Shown piece after piece: positions 54,016 to 62,517 of a stretch of DNA of 64,000 bases. Each line of letters opens with the position of its first letter. Positions within the stretch are counted from its first letter, which is position 1. The position numbers were made by a program, and so were the translations under genes. The notes beneath the pieces are model-generated. The model did no database searches and had not been told where the DNA came from. It worked only from the letters and a program-made list of their open reading frames with translations. This DNA is from Armatimonadota bacterium. GTDB taxonomy: Bacteria; Armatimonadota; Fimbriimonadia; Fimbriimonadales; Fimbriimonadaceae. The stretch spans positions 248,001 through 312,000 of the forward strand of contig DAIDHV010000002.1 in NCBI GenBank assembly GCA_027451905.1, read 5' to 3'.

Positions 54016-54468
54016 TTAAGCTGAAAGGATTCTTTTTGTAAGGGACTTCTTCATTTTGAAGTGAGGAATCGTAACTTCGGTGAAGGGATCTCCCTCCACT
54101 TGGTAGCCAAGATGGGTGTAAAAGGCTACTGCCGTTTCTCGGGCGTGAAGGGTCATGAGCGGGAGCCGGTGGTGGATTGCAAACTCCTCGGCAGCCAGCA
54201 CAATTTTTGAACCCAGACCCTTGCCCTGAAAGTTGGAATGGACCGCAACCTGCCTCATTTTTGCGTAATGAGGGTGCAGTTGTAGGCTTAGTGTTGCGAT
54301 GGCACCGTCTGTTTTGAAAATGCCAAAAAACGTCTCTTCCGCTTCTGCAGCAAGATCTTCCTCAGAAAAATCAAGGCCAAGCGGCAGTCTTAAAACGTTT
54401 CTCCGGAGTTCAATTGCAAGCCAATAGTGATCTGAGCCATATGCATATTGAGTTGGCTCAAGGTTCAT
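54016..54468 (-). CDS. GNAT-family acetyltransferase
   Basis: A 150-residue N-acetyltransferase from ATG 54468, which overlaps the previous stop as ATGA. The longer frame from 54501 lies within the upstream gene. The acetyl-CoA signature is 'VAVHSNFQGKGLGSKIVLAA' (about residue 80), preceded by strand 'GAIATLSLQLHPHYAKMRQ' and followed by 'LHARETAVAFYTHLGYQVEG'. GNAT proteins acetylate amines, and the substrate is not predictable here. Coupling to the TIM-barrel sugar isomerase gene may or may not be meaningful. Confidence 0.85.
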   Translation of the reverse strand: MNLEPTQYAYGSDHYWLAIELRRNVLRLPLGLDFSEEDLAAEAEETFFGIFKTDGAIATLSLQLHPHYAKMRQVAVHSNFQGKGLGSKIVLAAEEFAIHHRLPLMTLHARETAVAFYTHLGYQVEGDPFTEVTIPHFKMKKSLTKRILSA

Positions 54469-55229
54469 AGGCAGAGGTAATTCCAGCTTGATCGGAGGCA
54501 ATCAAAGGGATCTCTGGGGCACAGGTCTTGCTCTACCAAGAAGAGCTTGGCGTTGGCAAGTTGGAGGTCGGGAATCAAAGATGGCCAGTCAAGTTCTCCC
54601 TCGCCAACTGCAGCAAATTTCACTGGTGAGGCTGCTTCTGGCGGCGGGATATCTTTGAGGTGAACAACATCGAGAAGGTCTTTGGCTTTTGGCAGAAACT
54701 CCTTGGGTTTGAAGCCAGCTTGGATCGCCCAGTACACGTCTAGCTCCATTTGAATTTCCAATGGAACCGCGTTAAGCAAGATGGCGGCAATGTCCCAATC
54801 ATGGTTATGAATTCCTAGCTGGATATTGTGTTCTTGGTACTTCGATGCAAGTTCCTGAAACTGCTTAAAAAACTGATCTGTTTTTTCGGGGTGGTCCAAG
54901 GTCCCAGCTGGCAGGCTCCCAATCGCCGCGTAGGTGCAACCAAGGGATTGGTGAAATTCAACCTCAAACTTGAAGCGGTTTTTTAAGGAATCCCAGGGCC
55001 GATGAGTGGCCCCACAAAGGAGCCCATGCTGATCCAGCCACTTCTTGGCTAGTGCAGGAGGGACGGCTGGATGGTCCCCATTCATGGCCTCAACCGCAGA
55101 AAATTGAACCTGCTGGTAGCCGATGGAGGCGATGCGATCTAGGGAGTGTTGAAGGGCCTCGGAAGTGGTTGTGAAATCTCGAATTGTGTAAAGCTGGGCG
55201 CCAACTTGGTGGGGGTGGAGTAAAGCCAT
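54465..55229 (-). CDS. Sugar phosphate isomerase/epimerase (TIM barrel)
   Basis: The 254-residue product from ATG 55229 (AAGGAGG eight bases upstream) has the AP-endonuclease-2/xylose-isomerase-like barrel. 'QVGAQLYTIRDFTTTSEALQ' is the first strand-helix, then 'LGIHNHDWD', 'MELDVYWAIQAGF', 'VVHLKDIPPPE' and 'FAAVGEGELDWPSLI'. His, Asp and Glu residues in these segments would bind a divalent metal. Such enzymes isomerise or epimerise sugars or inositols. The gene overlaps the GNAT gene and is divergent from a second barrel enzyme at 55301. Confidence 0.85.
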   Translation of the reverse strand: MALLHPHQVGAQLYTIRDFTTTSEALQHSLDRIASIGYQQVQFSAVEAMNGDHPAVPPALAKKWLDQHGLLCGATHRPWDSLKNRFKFEVEFHQSLGCTYAAIGSLPAGTLDHPEKTDQFFKQFQELASKYQEHNIQLGIHNHDWDIAAILLNAVPLEIQMELDVYWAIQAGFKPKEFLPKAKDLLDVVHLKDIPPPEAASPVKFAAVGEGELDWPSLIPDLQLANAKLFLVEQDLCPRDPFDCLRSSWNYLCL

Positions 55230-55300
55230 GGTTGCCTCCTTGCCAAATTGTACCAATTGCCCTCAACCATGACTATAGATTTTTCATCCAAAATGAGTTT

Positions 55301-56125
55301 ATGGACTCTTTGTTCTTTTCAGCATTTTCAGATGAAGCCGCGTCAAGTTTAGATGATCAAATTCGATGCCTCAAAGAAAATGGATTGCAAGGTATGGATG
55401 TGCGCACAGTCAACGGCCACAACGTGCTTGATGTGAGCGACGCTCTGCTGAAAGAAATAAAAATTCATTGTGAGGATGCGTCTATCAAAGTCCAATGCGT
55501 TGGCTCACCAATCAACAAAGTGGACTATTCTCCTGAGAACCGAATTGCAGAGGTCGAAAAGCTAAAGAGGGCTATTCACGCTGCAAAAATCCTGGAAACG
55601 AGCCGAATTCGGCTGTTTTCTCCGGTCGCAAGTTGGGAAGAGCGTAAGGGAGTCTTGGAGTGGATGGGCCAGATGGCGGAAATAGCATCCAATGCAGACA
55701 TTGGACTGCTGCATGAAAACGACGCAAAATTTTTTGGAGCCTATCCTAGCCAAGAAAAATGGCTTTTGGAGCAATTGCCACGCGAGACGGTCAAGGCGGC
55801 ATTTGATTTTTCCAATGCGGTAATGATTGGCTTTGACCCGATGGATGACTTTTATAGTTGGATTTTGCCGCTTACCGACACTTTGCACATGAAGGACTTT
55901 TCTCGGGTTCAGAATCAAGTTGTGGCATGTGGAGAAGGAGACGGCAAGATTTTAGAGTTTCTTACCAAAGCTTTTCAGGCGGGATGGAGCGGGGCTTTGA
56001 CCTTAGAGCCTCACTTGAAGTCGGCAGGTCCGCGGGGTGGATGGTCCGGCCCAGAACTCTTTGCCTACGCTTCGCAGAAGATGAAAACCCTAGCAACCGA
56101 GGCCAAAAGAGCCGCCTCGTCATAG
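55301..56125 (+). CDS. Sugar phosphate isomerase/epimerase (TIM barrel)
   Basis: A second barrel enzyme, 274 residues from ATG 55301; the frame opens earlier, inside the divergent gene. Characteristic segments are 'FSAFSDEAASSLDDQIRCLK', 'GLQGMDVRTVNGHNVLDVSD', 'IGLLHENDAKFFG', 'KAAFDFSNAV', 'TLHMKDFSRVQNQVVACGEG' and 'GALTLEPHL'. The Glu, Asp, His and Glu in these are the usual metal ligands. It shares the fold but little obvious sequence with its divergent neighbour, so they are not recent copies. The likely role is sugar or polyol catabolism alongside the transport genes downstream. Confidence 0.85.
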   Translation: MDSLFFSAFSDEAASSLDDQIRCLKENGLQGMDVRTVNGHNVLDVSDALLKEIKIHCEDASIKVQCVGSPINKVDYSPENRIAEVEKLKRAIHAAKILETSRIRLFSPVASWEERKGVLEWMGQMAEIASNADIGLLHENDAKFFGAYPSQEKWLLEQLPRETVKAAFDFSNAVMIGFDPMDDFYSWILPLTDTLHMKDFSRVQNQVVACGEGDGKILEFLTKAFQAGWSGALTLEPHLKSAGPRGGWSGPELFAYASQKMKTLATEAKRAASS

Positions 56126-56174
56126 GGCTTTCCCTTGGCTTCGTCGCTTCCTTTATGAAATTGAAAGCTGGGTT

Positions 56175-56831
56175 TTACCTAGTGGAAAGGCGGAGAGCAA
56201 TTCCAAATTTAGAGAGACTGTTCACAATCTGCTTGTCTTGAGGGGCTCGGGGATCAATAAGAGCGCAATGCCAGCCGCAGTCTAGGGCGGCTTGATAGTT
56301 GGCATAATTGTCTTCAAAGAAAAGGATTTGGTGGGGCTCAGCCTCCGCATCTGACTCAAAAAGGCGGTAGATTTTGTGATCCGGCTTACTGACTCCGTAA
56401 ATCTGTGATGCCCGCTTTAGCTGCAGTCGAGCAATGTTCGGAAATCGAATTGGATCGGTTAGCACCTCCCAATGAGGCTGATTTGTATTAGAAAGGCAAG
56501 CCGTTTTCAGCCCGTACTCGATTAGGCTGTTCACAATTTCCAGGGTTCCCTCGGTAGGGCGATCTAAGATTCCATCGTGGACTTCAAGCCCCAATCTAGG
56601 TTCAATTTGAAGATACTCGGCCAGATCAAGTAAATATTTTTCAAGGGGAATTAAGCCGTTCTGAAAGTCAATAAATGCGTGGCAATCTTCTAACCGTCCG
56701 CCTTCTGCAACGGTTGGCTCCAACCCAGCCGACCGCATTGCGCCAGCCCAAGTGAGATTAACATGGGCAAGCACACCTCCAATATCAAAACAAATGACTT
56801 TTATGGGTGAACGCAAAGATTGGTCCGACAT
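56175..56831 (-). CDS. HAD-superfamily hydrolase
   Basis: The 218-residue protein carries HAD motif I 'VICFDIGGVLAHV' (nucleophile Asp about residue 15), motif II 'TACLSNTN' (about 113), the lysine in 'YGVSKPDHKIY' and the acidic motif IV 'ILFFEDNYAN'. In motif I the second Asp is replaced by Gly (DIGG). That is seen in the YihX and epoxide-hydrolase-N-terminal group, where activity is usually phosphatase-like. The neighbouring kinase and nucleotidyltransferase suggest a sugar-phosphate substrate, but that is only context. Confidence 0.85.
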   Translation of the reverse strand: MSDQSLRSPIKVICFDIGGVLAHVNLTWAGAMRSAGLEPTVAEGGRLEDCHAFIDFQNGLIPLEKYLLDLAEYLQIEPRLGLEVHDGILDRPTEGTLEIVNSLIEYGLKTACLSNTNQPHWEVLTDPIRFPNIARLQLKRASQIYGVSKPDHKIYRLFESDAEAEPHQILFFEDNYANYQAALDCGWHCALIDPRAPQDKQIVNSLSKFGIALRLSTR

Positions 56832-56918
56832 AAGTGCAAATAGGCCCTTCTCTCATTTTGAAGCAATTGCCTTTTAAGAGTATCGGAAGTGGATTTCATC
56901 ATCTAAACTTAAATTGCT

Positions 56919-57665
56919 GTGATCGCAATTCTTCCTGCCGCCGGAAAGGGTTCTCGAATGAAGAACATTTCGGGGGAGCACTCCAAAGAAATGTTAGAGC
57001 TCGGCCGCCATCCTGTGATTTGGTGGGTTATTCAGGAAGCTAAGTTAAGCCTGCCAGATTCGATTCATGTGGTTTCTCACCCTTCGAAAAGAGACCTCAA
57101 TGAGTACTTGGCCAAAGAGTTTCCTGAAGTCAAGATTGGGTGGCAAACGGAGCAGCTTGGGCTTGGTCATGCCATCAGCCAAGTTGTTGACAATGATGAG
57201 GCCATGGTTTTGCTAGCCGACACGGTTTTGCTACCAGCTCCAAGTTTTCAAGGCTCGGCGGGCAAAGATTGCTGGGTTCTGTGTGAAGAGGTCCAGGAAG
57301 AGGTCTCTGGACTGTACGGAATGATCCAATGGAAGTCTGGCCCTCAATCCGAGGTGCAAGCGATCGTGGAAAAGCCGAAAGCGGGTACTTCTCCAAGCCG
57401 GTTTGCGGTTTCGGCTCGGTACTTTCTTTCTGCTGAAATGAGGTTGTTTTTGGCAACCGAGGTGAGAGATCGGGAGAGTGTTAGCAAGAATGGAGGCAAA
57501 AACTCCCCGGAAATTGGGCTGAGCGAGTCTATAAATAAAGCCATTCAATGTGACGTTAGTTTTTTTGGAAAGATCTTGTTGCCGCCCATCCAGAGGTTTG
57601 ATTGCGGTTCAGCAGATGGTTATCAATCTGCATTGAATCACATTGAAGATGGAGTTCAACTGTGA
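56919..57665 (+). CDS. Nucleotidyltransferase (sugar-1-phosphate type)
   Basis: A 248-residue GT-A-like nucleotidyltransferase. 'AILPAAGKGSRM' is the NTP-binding loop, followed by 'SKEMLELGRHPVIWWVIQEA', 'LADTVLLPAP' (acidic metal site) and 'VQAIVEKPKAG' (sugar-phosphate lysine). Family members make UDP-, dTDP- or ADP-sugars from sugar-1-phosphates. The start is GTG 56919. It overlaps the GHMP kinase gene by four bases, so the two are probably translated together. That points to a kinase-then-nucleotidyl-transfer salvage route. The nucleotide and sugar are not determined. Confidence 0.82.
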   Translation: MIAILPAAGKGSRMKNISGEHSKEMLELGRHPVIWWVIQEAKLSLPDSIHVVSHPSKRDLNEYLAKEFPEVKIGWQTEQLGLGHAISQVVDNDEAMVLLADTVLLPAPSFQGSAGKDCWVLCEEVQEEVSGLYGMIQWKSGPQSEVQAIVEKPKAGTSPSRFAVSARYFLSAEMRLFLATEVRDRESVSKNGGKNSPEIGLSESINKAIQCDVSFFGKILLPPIQRFDCGSADGYQSALNHIEDGVQL

Positions 57666-58630
57666 CCGCTTCTGCAGGATGGATAACGGCCTCCGCACCA
57701 GGCAGAGCCGGCATTATTGGCAATCCCAGCGATATTTATGGGGGCTGCGTGGTCTCTTGTACAGTGGCTGCCAGAAACAGTTGCCGAGTGCGTCTGTCTG
57801 ATTCATCAAACTGGCCGGAAGATCCCCGTCTCATAAAAGCCGCTGTGCAGTCTCTGGGGTGGAATCAAAACTTTGATTGTGAGTGGCAGACTCAGATTCC
57901 AAGAAGCAGTGGGCTATCGGGTTCAACCGCGGCCTTGGCGTCTGCCTTATGTGCCATAACCGCCTTGATAGGTGGCAGCGTCAATTTGCATTCTCAGCAA
58001 GATCGGCTTGATTGGGCGGAAAAGGTCCGATGGACGGAAAGATATTGCGCCGACATCATGTGTGGATTTCAAGATGCCCATATGATTGTTCAGGGGGGGA
58101 TGAATGCCATGGAGTTTCCTGGAAGGTTTCCTTTTGCAGACTCAATAGATGGAGTGTTTGAACCAGTTCAGATTGAGCCAATCTCCACGAATCTCCAGTT
58201 TTTAATGATCACAACCGGGGTGGAAAGAGTGAGCGGATCTGTTCACCGGCCGCTTGCCCAAAGATGGCTCAGTGGAGACCAAAGCGTGGTGGACGCAATG
58301 GCTTCCATTGGAAAACTTGGTCAAGAAGGTAAAACTTATTTGGCCTGCTCAAATGTTTTAGCACTGGCCGATGCTATGAAAGCAAACCACCTATTGATGC
58401 AAGGTCTAGGAGCAACCGGTGCCGAGGTTGATAAACTAGTTTTGGACTGCCTTGATCAAGGGGCTTATGCAGCCAAGCTAGCTGGGGCTGGGCACGGTGG
58501 CACCGTGATTGCGCTTTGTGACTCGCCCTCGGACCTCGAAAAAAGAGTGCGCAAACTGGGATACACTCGTTTTCTAACCTTGCTGCCTCAGGCGGGTCTT
58601 CGATTAGAACTTGCCACCGATCCATCCTGA
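57662..58630 (+). CDS. GHMP-family sugar kinase (glucuronokinase-like)
   Basis: A 322-residue GHMP kinase with all three motifs: N-terminal 'SAPGRAGIIGNPSDIYGG' (residues 11-28), the ATP loop 'IPRSSGLSGSTAALASALCA' (about 80) and C-terminal 'KLAGAGHGGTVIAL' (about 275). The 'GNPSD.Y.G' form of motif I is, as I recall, characteristic of plant-type glucuronokinases that make glucuronate-1-phosphate. Together with the overlapping nucleotidyltransferase it could convert a free uronate or hexose to a UDP-sugar. The start is GTG within the upstream stop. The substrate is inferred, and galactose or arabinose are alternatives. Confidence 0.8.
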   Translation: MTASAGWITASAPGRAGIIGNPSDIYGGCVVSCTVAARNSCRVRLSDSSNWPEDPRLIKAAVQSLGWNQNFDCEWQTQIPRSSGLSGSTAALASALCAITALIGGSVNLHSQQDRLDWAEKVRWTERYCADIMCGFQDAHMIVQGGMNAMEFPGRFPFADSIDGVFEPVQIEPISTNLQFLMITTGVERVSGSVHRPLAQRWLSGDQSVVDAMASIGKLGQEGKTYLACSNVLALADAMKANHLLMQGLGATGAEVDKLVLDCLDQGAYAAKLAGAGHGGTVIALCDSPSDLEKRVRKLGYTRFLTLLPQAGLRLELATDPS

Positions 58631-58645
58631 ACATTTTAAATCTTC

Positions 58646-59830
58646 ATGACTCCCTCGCCAAGTTCAAACGAACCTAAAACCCCAGATTCCAGTCCTTTGC
58701 AAGGGGCAGTGGACGCATCGGTTAGCGCTACTTCTCCTCAATCGGGTCAAAAAAGACTCAATGCCATTTTGCTCAAGATTTTTAGTCAGGCTGAGTTTAA
58801 TTTAGTCCTCATTATATTGGTGATCTTTGTTGTTCTCACCAAATTTGGAGGCACTCATACCGATTTCAGCTCTGGCCGCACGATTTCCAATTTCTTCAAC
58901 GCTGGAAGCTTGTTTTTAGTGGCTACAAACACTGCCTTTTTTGCGATCATGGCAGTTGGCATGAATGCGGTCATTGTGACGGCAGGAATTGACCTGTCGG
59001 TGGGATCCATCAACTGTTTAGCAGGGGTTTCTACGGCCTTGGTTCTCCAGGCCATGACTAATGCCCACATGACAAGCCCCGTGCAGATCGTAGCGATTGG
59101 CATCATTTGCAGTTTGGGGGTAGGCACTCTTTGCGGCCTAGCCAACGGGCTTGCGGTGGTGCTGCTAGACGTGCACCCTTTTGTAATTACGCTTGGCATG
59201 CTTTGGATTTTGAGGGGCATTGCCTTCATTCTCACCAAAGCTCAAAGCATCAATATGCCCCAAAGCATGATCAATTTTGTGCAGGCTCCGCTTGGGTTTC
59301 ACGGAGGTTTGATGCCAGTGCCGATGTTGGTCACGATTGTGGTTGCGATCGGGGGGTGGTTTTACATGAGCAAGACGGCTATGGGAAGGCGGATTTTTGC
59401 GGTTGGTGGAAATTTAGAAGCCAGCCGATATTCCGGTATCCCTGTCAAAAGAGTTATCGTGGGGGTCTATGTTTTGGCGGGACTCACCGCGGGCATCGCC
59501 GCGTTCTTAAGCACCGGATACTATGGTGCGGCTTCGTCTCAGGACGCCACCGGTTATGAGTTGTATGTTATCGCGGCAGCCGTTGTTGGTGGCACCAGCC
59601 TTTTGGGAGGCAGAGGAACTGTGATCGGCGCCGTCCTAGGTGCCCTTGTCATTGAACTGATTAGAGAGTCCATCACAATCTTACACTTAGACTCCAATTA
59701 TCAGCAAATTATTGTTGGGGTTGCCATTATCACGGCTGTGGTTTTAGATAGAGCGGGAGACAAAATGCGTCATCGTCGCATGGTGATGGCGCAGGCAAGA
59801 ATCAAGGAATCGGCGGCAAGTTCAGCTTAG
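58646..59830 (+). CDS. Sugar ABC transporter permease (RbsC family)
   Basis: The 394-residue inner-membrane permease has a disordered cytoplasmic N-terminal tail of about 55 residues and then about eight to ten membrane helices. Landmarks are 'MAVGMNAVIVTAGIDLSVGS' and 'LCGLANGLAVVLLDVHPFVI', the latter containing the EAA-like coupling region, and 'AAAVVGGTSLLGGRGTVIGA'. RbsC-type permeases import ribose, xylose, galactose and related sugars. It begins 15 bases after the kinase gene, tying transport to the kinase/nucleotidyltransferase pair, and is followed by the binding protein and ATPase. Confidence 0.93.
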   Translation: MTPSPSSNEPKTPDSSPLQGAVDASVSATSPQSGQKRLNAILLKIFSQAEFNLVLIILVIFVVLTKFGGTHTDFSSGRTISNFFNAGSLFLVATNTAFFAIMAVGMNAVIVTAGIDLSVGSINCLAGVSTALVLQAMTNAHMTSPVQIVAIGIICSLGVGTLCGLANGLAVVLLDVHPFVITLGMLWILRGIAFILTKAQSINMPQSMINFVQAPLGFHGGLMPVPMLVTIVVAIGGWFYMSKTAMGRRIFAVGGNLEASRYSGIPVKRVIVGVYVLAGLTAGIAAFLSTGYYGAASSQDATGYELYVIAAAVVGGTSLLGGRGTVIGAVLGALVIELIRESITILHLDSNYQQIIVGVAIITAVVLDRAGDKMRHRRMVMAQARIKESAASSA

Positions 59831-59898
59831 GTTTTTTGGGGGAACTCACGTTGATCTTAAATTCGTGTTAAATTGAAGAGAGAAGAATTAAAAAAACT

Positions 59899-59910
59899 GG
59901 TAACGTAACC
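59899..59910. promoter_or_regulatory. Palindromic site upstream of the binding-protein gene
   Basis: GGTAACGTAACC is a 12-base near-palindrome (10 of 12) centred on CG, the form of many LacI-family operators. It lies 48 bases before the ATG at 59959. The core GTAACGTAA recurs upstream of the GH78 gene (12795-12803, other strand). It may be an operator; support is weak. Confidence 0.3.
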
Positions 59911-59958
59911 TAACTCAATCATTTGAGCAAGTAGAAAATCGAGAGCAAAATAAAGACT

Positions 59959-61008
59959 ATGAAGACAAAGTGGTTTATTGCGGCTGTGTGTGCCGCTATC
60001 TTGGCAATTGGCTGTTCTGGGCCCAAGAGTACATCCTCAAACGGGGCTTCTGGGGGAGCTTCTGGCAATCTAAAGGGCAAGACCTTTAGAATTGTCATGA
60101 TTGCAAAATCGGAGAGCAATCCTGTGTTTCCGGTGGCAGAAGTTGGAGCCAAGGCTGCAGCAAAAGAACTTTCCAAATCAACGGGGGTTAACATCGAAAT
60201 TGATTGGCAGACTCCCGCCAATGAAAGTGCCGAGCAAGAGGCTAGCAACATCAACCAAGCCGTGACGACAGGCGCAAATTGCGTGCTGATTTCTTGTTCT
60301 GATGCCAAGAAGTTAACGAGTGCGATCAATCATGCGGTGGAATCTGGAGTTCCGGTTATGTGCTTTGACAGCGATGACCCCGAAAGCAAGAGATTTGCCT
60401 ATTACGGGACTGACGATACAGACCAAGGAACTGAGTTGATGGATCAGCTTGGGATGTATATGCACGGCAAAGGTACGGTTGCAATTTTGGCTGGTAACCA
60501 AAATGCTCCGAACTTGCAGGCGAGGGTCAAAGCCGTTCAAGCGGAAGCGGCAAAGAAGTTTCCAAACATCAAGTTTGTGCCGGTTGCTTATCACAAAGAG
60601 ACTCCGGCTGATGCAACTGCCAAGGTAGAGGAGTATATGAACGCTTATCCGCAAATCACGGGCTGGGCAATGGTAGGAGGCTGGCCCCTTTTTGAACCAG
60701 CGCTGCTAAATCAGCTCAACCCTAAAAAGGTTGTTGTTGTTGCTGGTGATGCCTTGCCGGCTGAACTGGAATATGTCGATAAAGGGATTGCACCTGCACT
60801 TATTGCCCAGCCTGTTTATGACTGGGGATATGACTCCGTTCACCTAATTGTGGATAAGCTGATTTTGCATAAGCAGATCGCGGCTTACAACAAGATGGTC
60901 AACCCAGTTGTCAATAAGCAAAACCTGCATGAATGGGCAATGAAGCTTCAGAGTTGGGGAATGCAGGGTATCGACCCTAAATTCTTGAACCCAAATTACG
61001 GCAAGTAA
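59959..61008 (+). CDS. Sugar-binding lipoprotein of the ABC importer (RbsB family)
   Basis: A 349-residue periplasmic-binding-protein type I. The lipoprotein signal ends at the lipobox 'LAIGC' (Cys about 19), followed by a Ser/Gly linker. The body starts 'TFRIVMIAKSESNPVFPVAE' and includes 'NINQAVTTGANCVLISCSDA', 'VMCFDSDDPESKRFAYYGTD', 'GWAMVGGWPLF' and 'DWGYDSVHLIVDKLIL'. It would capture a mono- or disaccharide and deliver it to the permease. The 128 bases before it carry an operator-like palindrome, so it may have its own strong promoter in addition to readthrough. Confidence 0.93.
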   Translation: MKTKWFIAAVCAAILAIGCSGPKSTSSNGASGGASGNLKGKTFRIVMIAKSESNPVFPVAEVGAKAAAKELSKSTGVNIEIDWQTPANESAEQEASNINQAVTTGANCVLISCSDAKKLTSAINHAVESGVPVMCFDSDDPESKRFAYYGTDDTDQGTELMDQLGMYMHGKGTVAILAGNQNAPNLQARVKAVQAEAAKKFPNIKFVPVAYHKETPADATAKVEEYMNAYPQITGWAMVGGWPLFEPALLNQLNPKKVVVVAGDALPAELEYVDKGIAPALIAQPVYDWGYDSVHLIVDKLILHKQIAAYNKMVNPVVNKQNLHEWAMKLQSWGMQGIDPKFLNPNYGK

Positions 61009-61015
61009 AGCAAAT

Positions 61016-62512
61016 ATGGACGGCGCTCACGTTGTTGTGACCGGGGTGACAAAACGTTTCCCCGGAGTCTTGGCTCTCAATGAGGTGAGCGCGGACTTTT
61101 TGCCAGGCGAGTGTCACGCCTTGATGGGCGAAAATGGAGCTGGCAAAAGCACTCTCGGCAAGCTTTTAGCGGGTTTGTATCAGCCTGATGTTGGCAAAAT
61201 CTGCCTCAACGGTCAAATTTGCCATTTTAATGGGCCTCTGGACGCACAAAAGGCGGGGATCGGGATTGTTCACCAAGAATTGCTTTTCTGCGAGAACATG
61301 AGCGTTTCCGAGAACCTGAGTCTTGGCAATATCCCAACTAAGTTTGGTCAGGTTTCTTTTTCTACGATGAAAAAGCGGGCATTAGACTGGCTTGAGTTAA
61401 TTGGAGCTAAAGTCAATCCCGATACCTTGGTCGGCAATTTGCCCATCGCGCAGAGGCAACTTGTTCAAATTGCAGGTGCGCTCGGCTCAGGGGCCAAGGT
61501 TTTGATCTTTGATGAACCAACCTCCTCGCTTGGATTAGAAGAAACTCATCGGCTGCTGGAAATTATTAGCAAGTTAAAATCGGACGGGGTGACATGTATC
61601 TATGTTTCTCACCGGTTGGATGAGGTCTTTGAGATTTGCAACCGGGCTACAGTGTTGAGAGACGGAAAGCTTGTCGGCACGGTTGAAATTAAGGCCACCA
61701 CCAAGGAGCAACTCGTTTCTATGATGATTGGACGCGAGGTGACGTTTGAAATGTCGGGCAACTTTACCGGAAGTCAGTCGGCGCCGCCCCTGCTTGAAGT
61801 CAACGGTTTCTCAAGTTTGGGTAAGTTTTCCAACATTAATCTTGCCATTCGTCCAGGGGAGATCGTAGGCCTTGGGGGCTTGATTGGATCGGGCCGAACT
61901 GAAGTTTTGGAAGCCTTGTTTGGGTTGGACCCAGCGGTTAAGGGAACGGTGAAAGTGCATGGCAAACCGGTGCACGTTCACACGCCGGTGGATGGGTTGA
62001 AGTGTCGAATGGCGTTATCCAGTGAGGATCGCAAAAGGAATGGGCTGGTGCTTTCGATGAATTGCATGGAGAACATTTCCATGCCGATTTTGGATCGTTT
62101 AAGCCGGTTCACGATCATCCAAGAGCGAAAAGAGCGGTCTGTTTCCCAAAAATACTTCGAGCGGATGAGAGTTAAAGCGCCTCGGTTAACAACCCCCAGT
62201 GCCGCCCTTTCGGGGGGAAACCAGCAGAAACTCGTGTTAGCGAAGTGGCTGGGTACCGATGGTGAGGTCTTTCTTATTGATGAGCCAACTCGTGGAGTCG
62301 ACGTGGGAGCCAAGGCAGAAATTCACAACCTAATCAGGGAACTGGCGGCAGAAGGAAAGGCGGTTTTGGTTGTCTCGAGTGAATTACCGGAACTCATTGC
62401 CGTTTCTCACCGAATTCTGATCCTTAGGCTAGGTAAAATCGCTGGAGAAGTGCCGGCTAACCTTGCCACAGAAGAATTGCTAATGAAGTACATGACCGGG
62501 CTTGCCGCTTAA
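61016..62512 (+). CDS. Sugar ABC transporter ATPase, tandem domains (RbsA family)
   Basis: A 498-residue protein with two ATPase halves. The N-terminal half has Walker A '[14 protein letters not shown]' and Walker B 'VLIFDEPTSSLG'. The C-terminal half has the degenerate Walker A 'GLIGSGRTEVLEALFG' typical of this family, signature 'LSGGNQQKLVLAKWL' and 'VFLIDEPTRGVDVG'. It starts seven bases after the binding-protein gene and energises import through the permease. Gene order permease-binding protein-ATPase is unusual but complete. Confidence 0.95.
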   Translation: MDGAHVVVTGVTKRFPGVLALNEVSADFLPGECHALMGENGAGKSTLGKLLAGLYQPDVGKICLNGQICHFNGPLDAQKAGIGIVHQELLFCENMSVSENLSLGNIPTKFGQVSFSTMKKRALDWLELIGAKVNPDTLVGNLPIAQRQLVQIAGALGSGAKVLIFDEPTSSLGLEETHRLLEIISKLKSDGVTCIYVSHRLDEVFEICNRATVLRDGKLVGTVEIKATTKEQLVSMMIGREVTFEMSGNFTGSQSAPPLLEVNGFSSLGKFSNINLAIRPGEIVGLGGLIGSGRTEVLEALFGLDPAVKGTVKVHGKPVHVHTPVDGLKCRMALSSEDRKRNGLVLSMNCMENISMPILDRLSRFTIIQERKERSVSQKYFERMRVKAPRLTTPSAALSGGNQQKLVLAKWLGTDGEVFLIDEPTRGVDVGAKAEIHNLIRELAAEGKAVLVVSSELPELIAVSHRILILRLGKIAGEVPANLATEELLMKYMTGLAA

Positions 62513-62517
62513 CAATT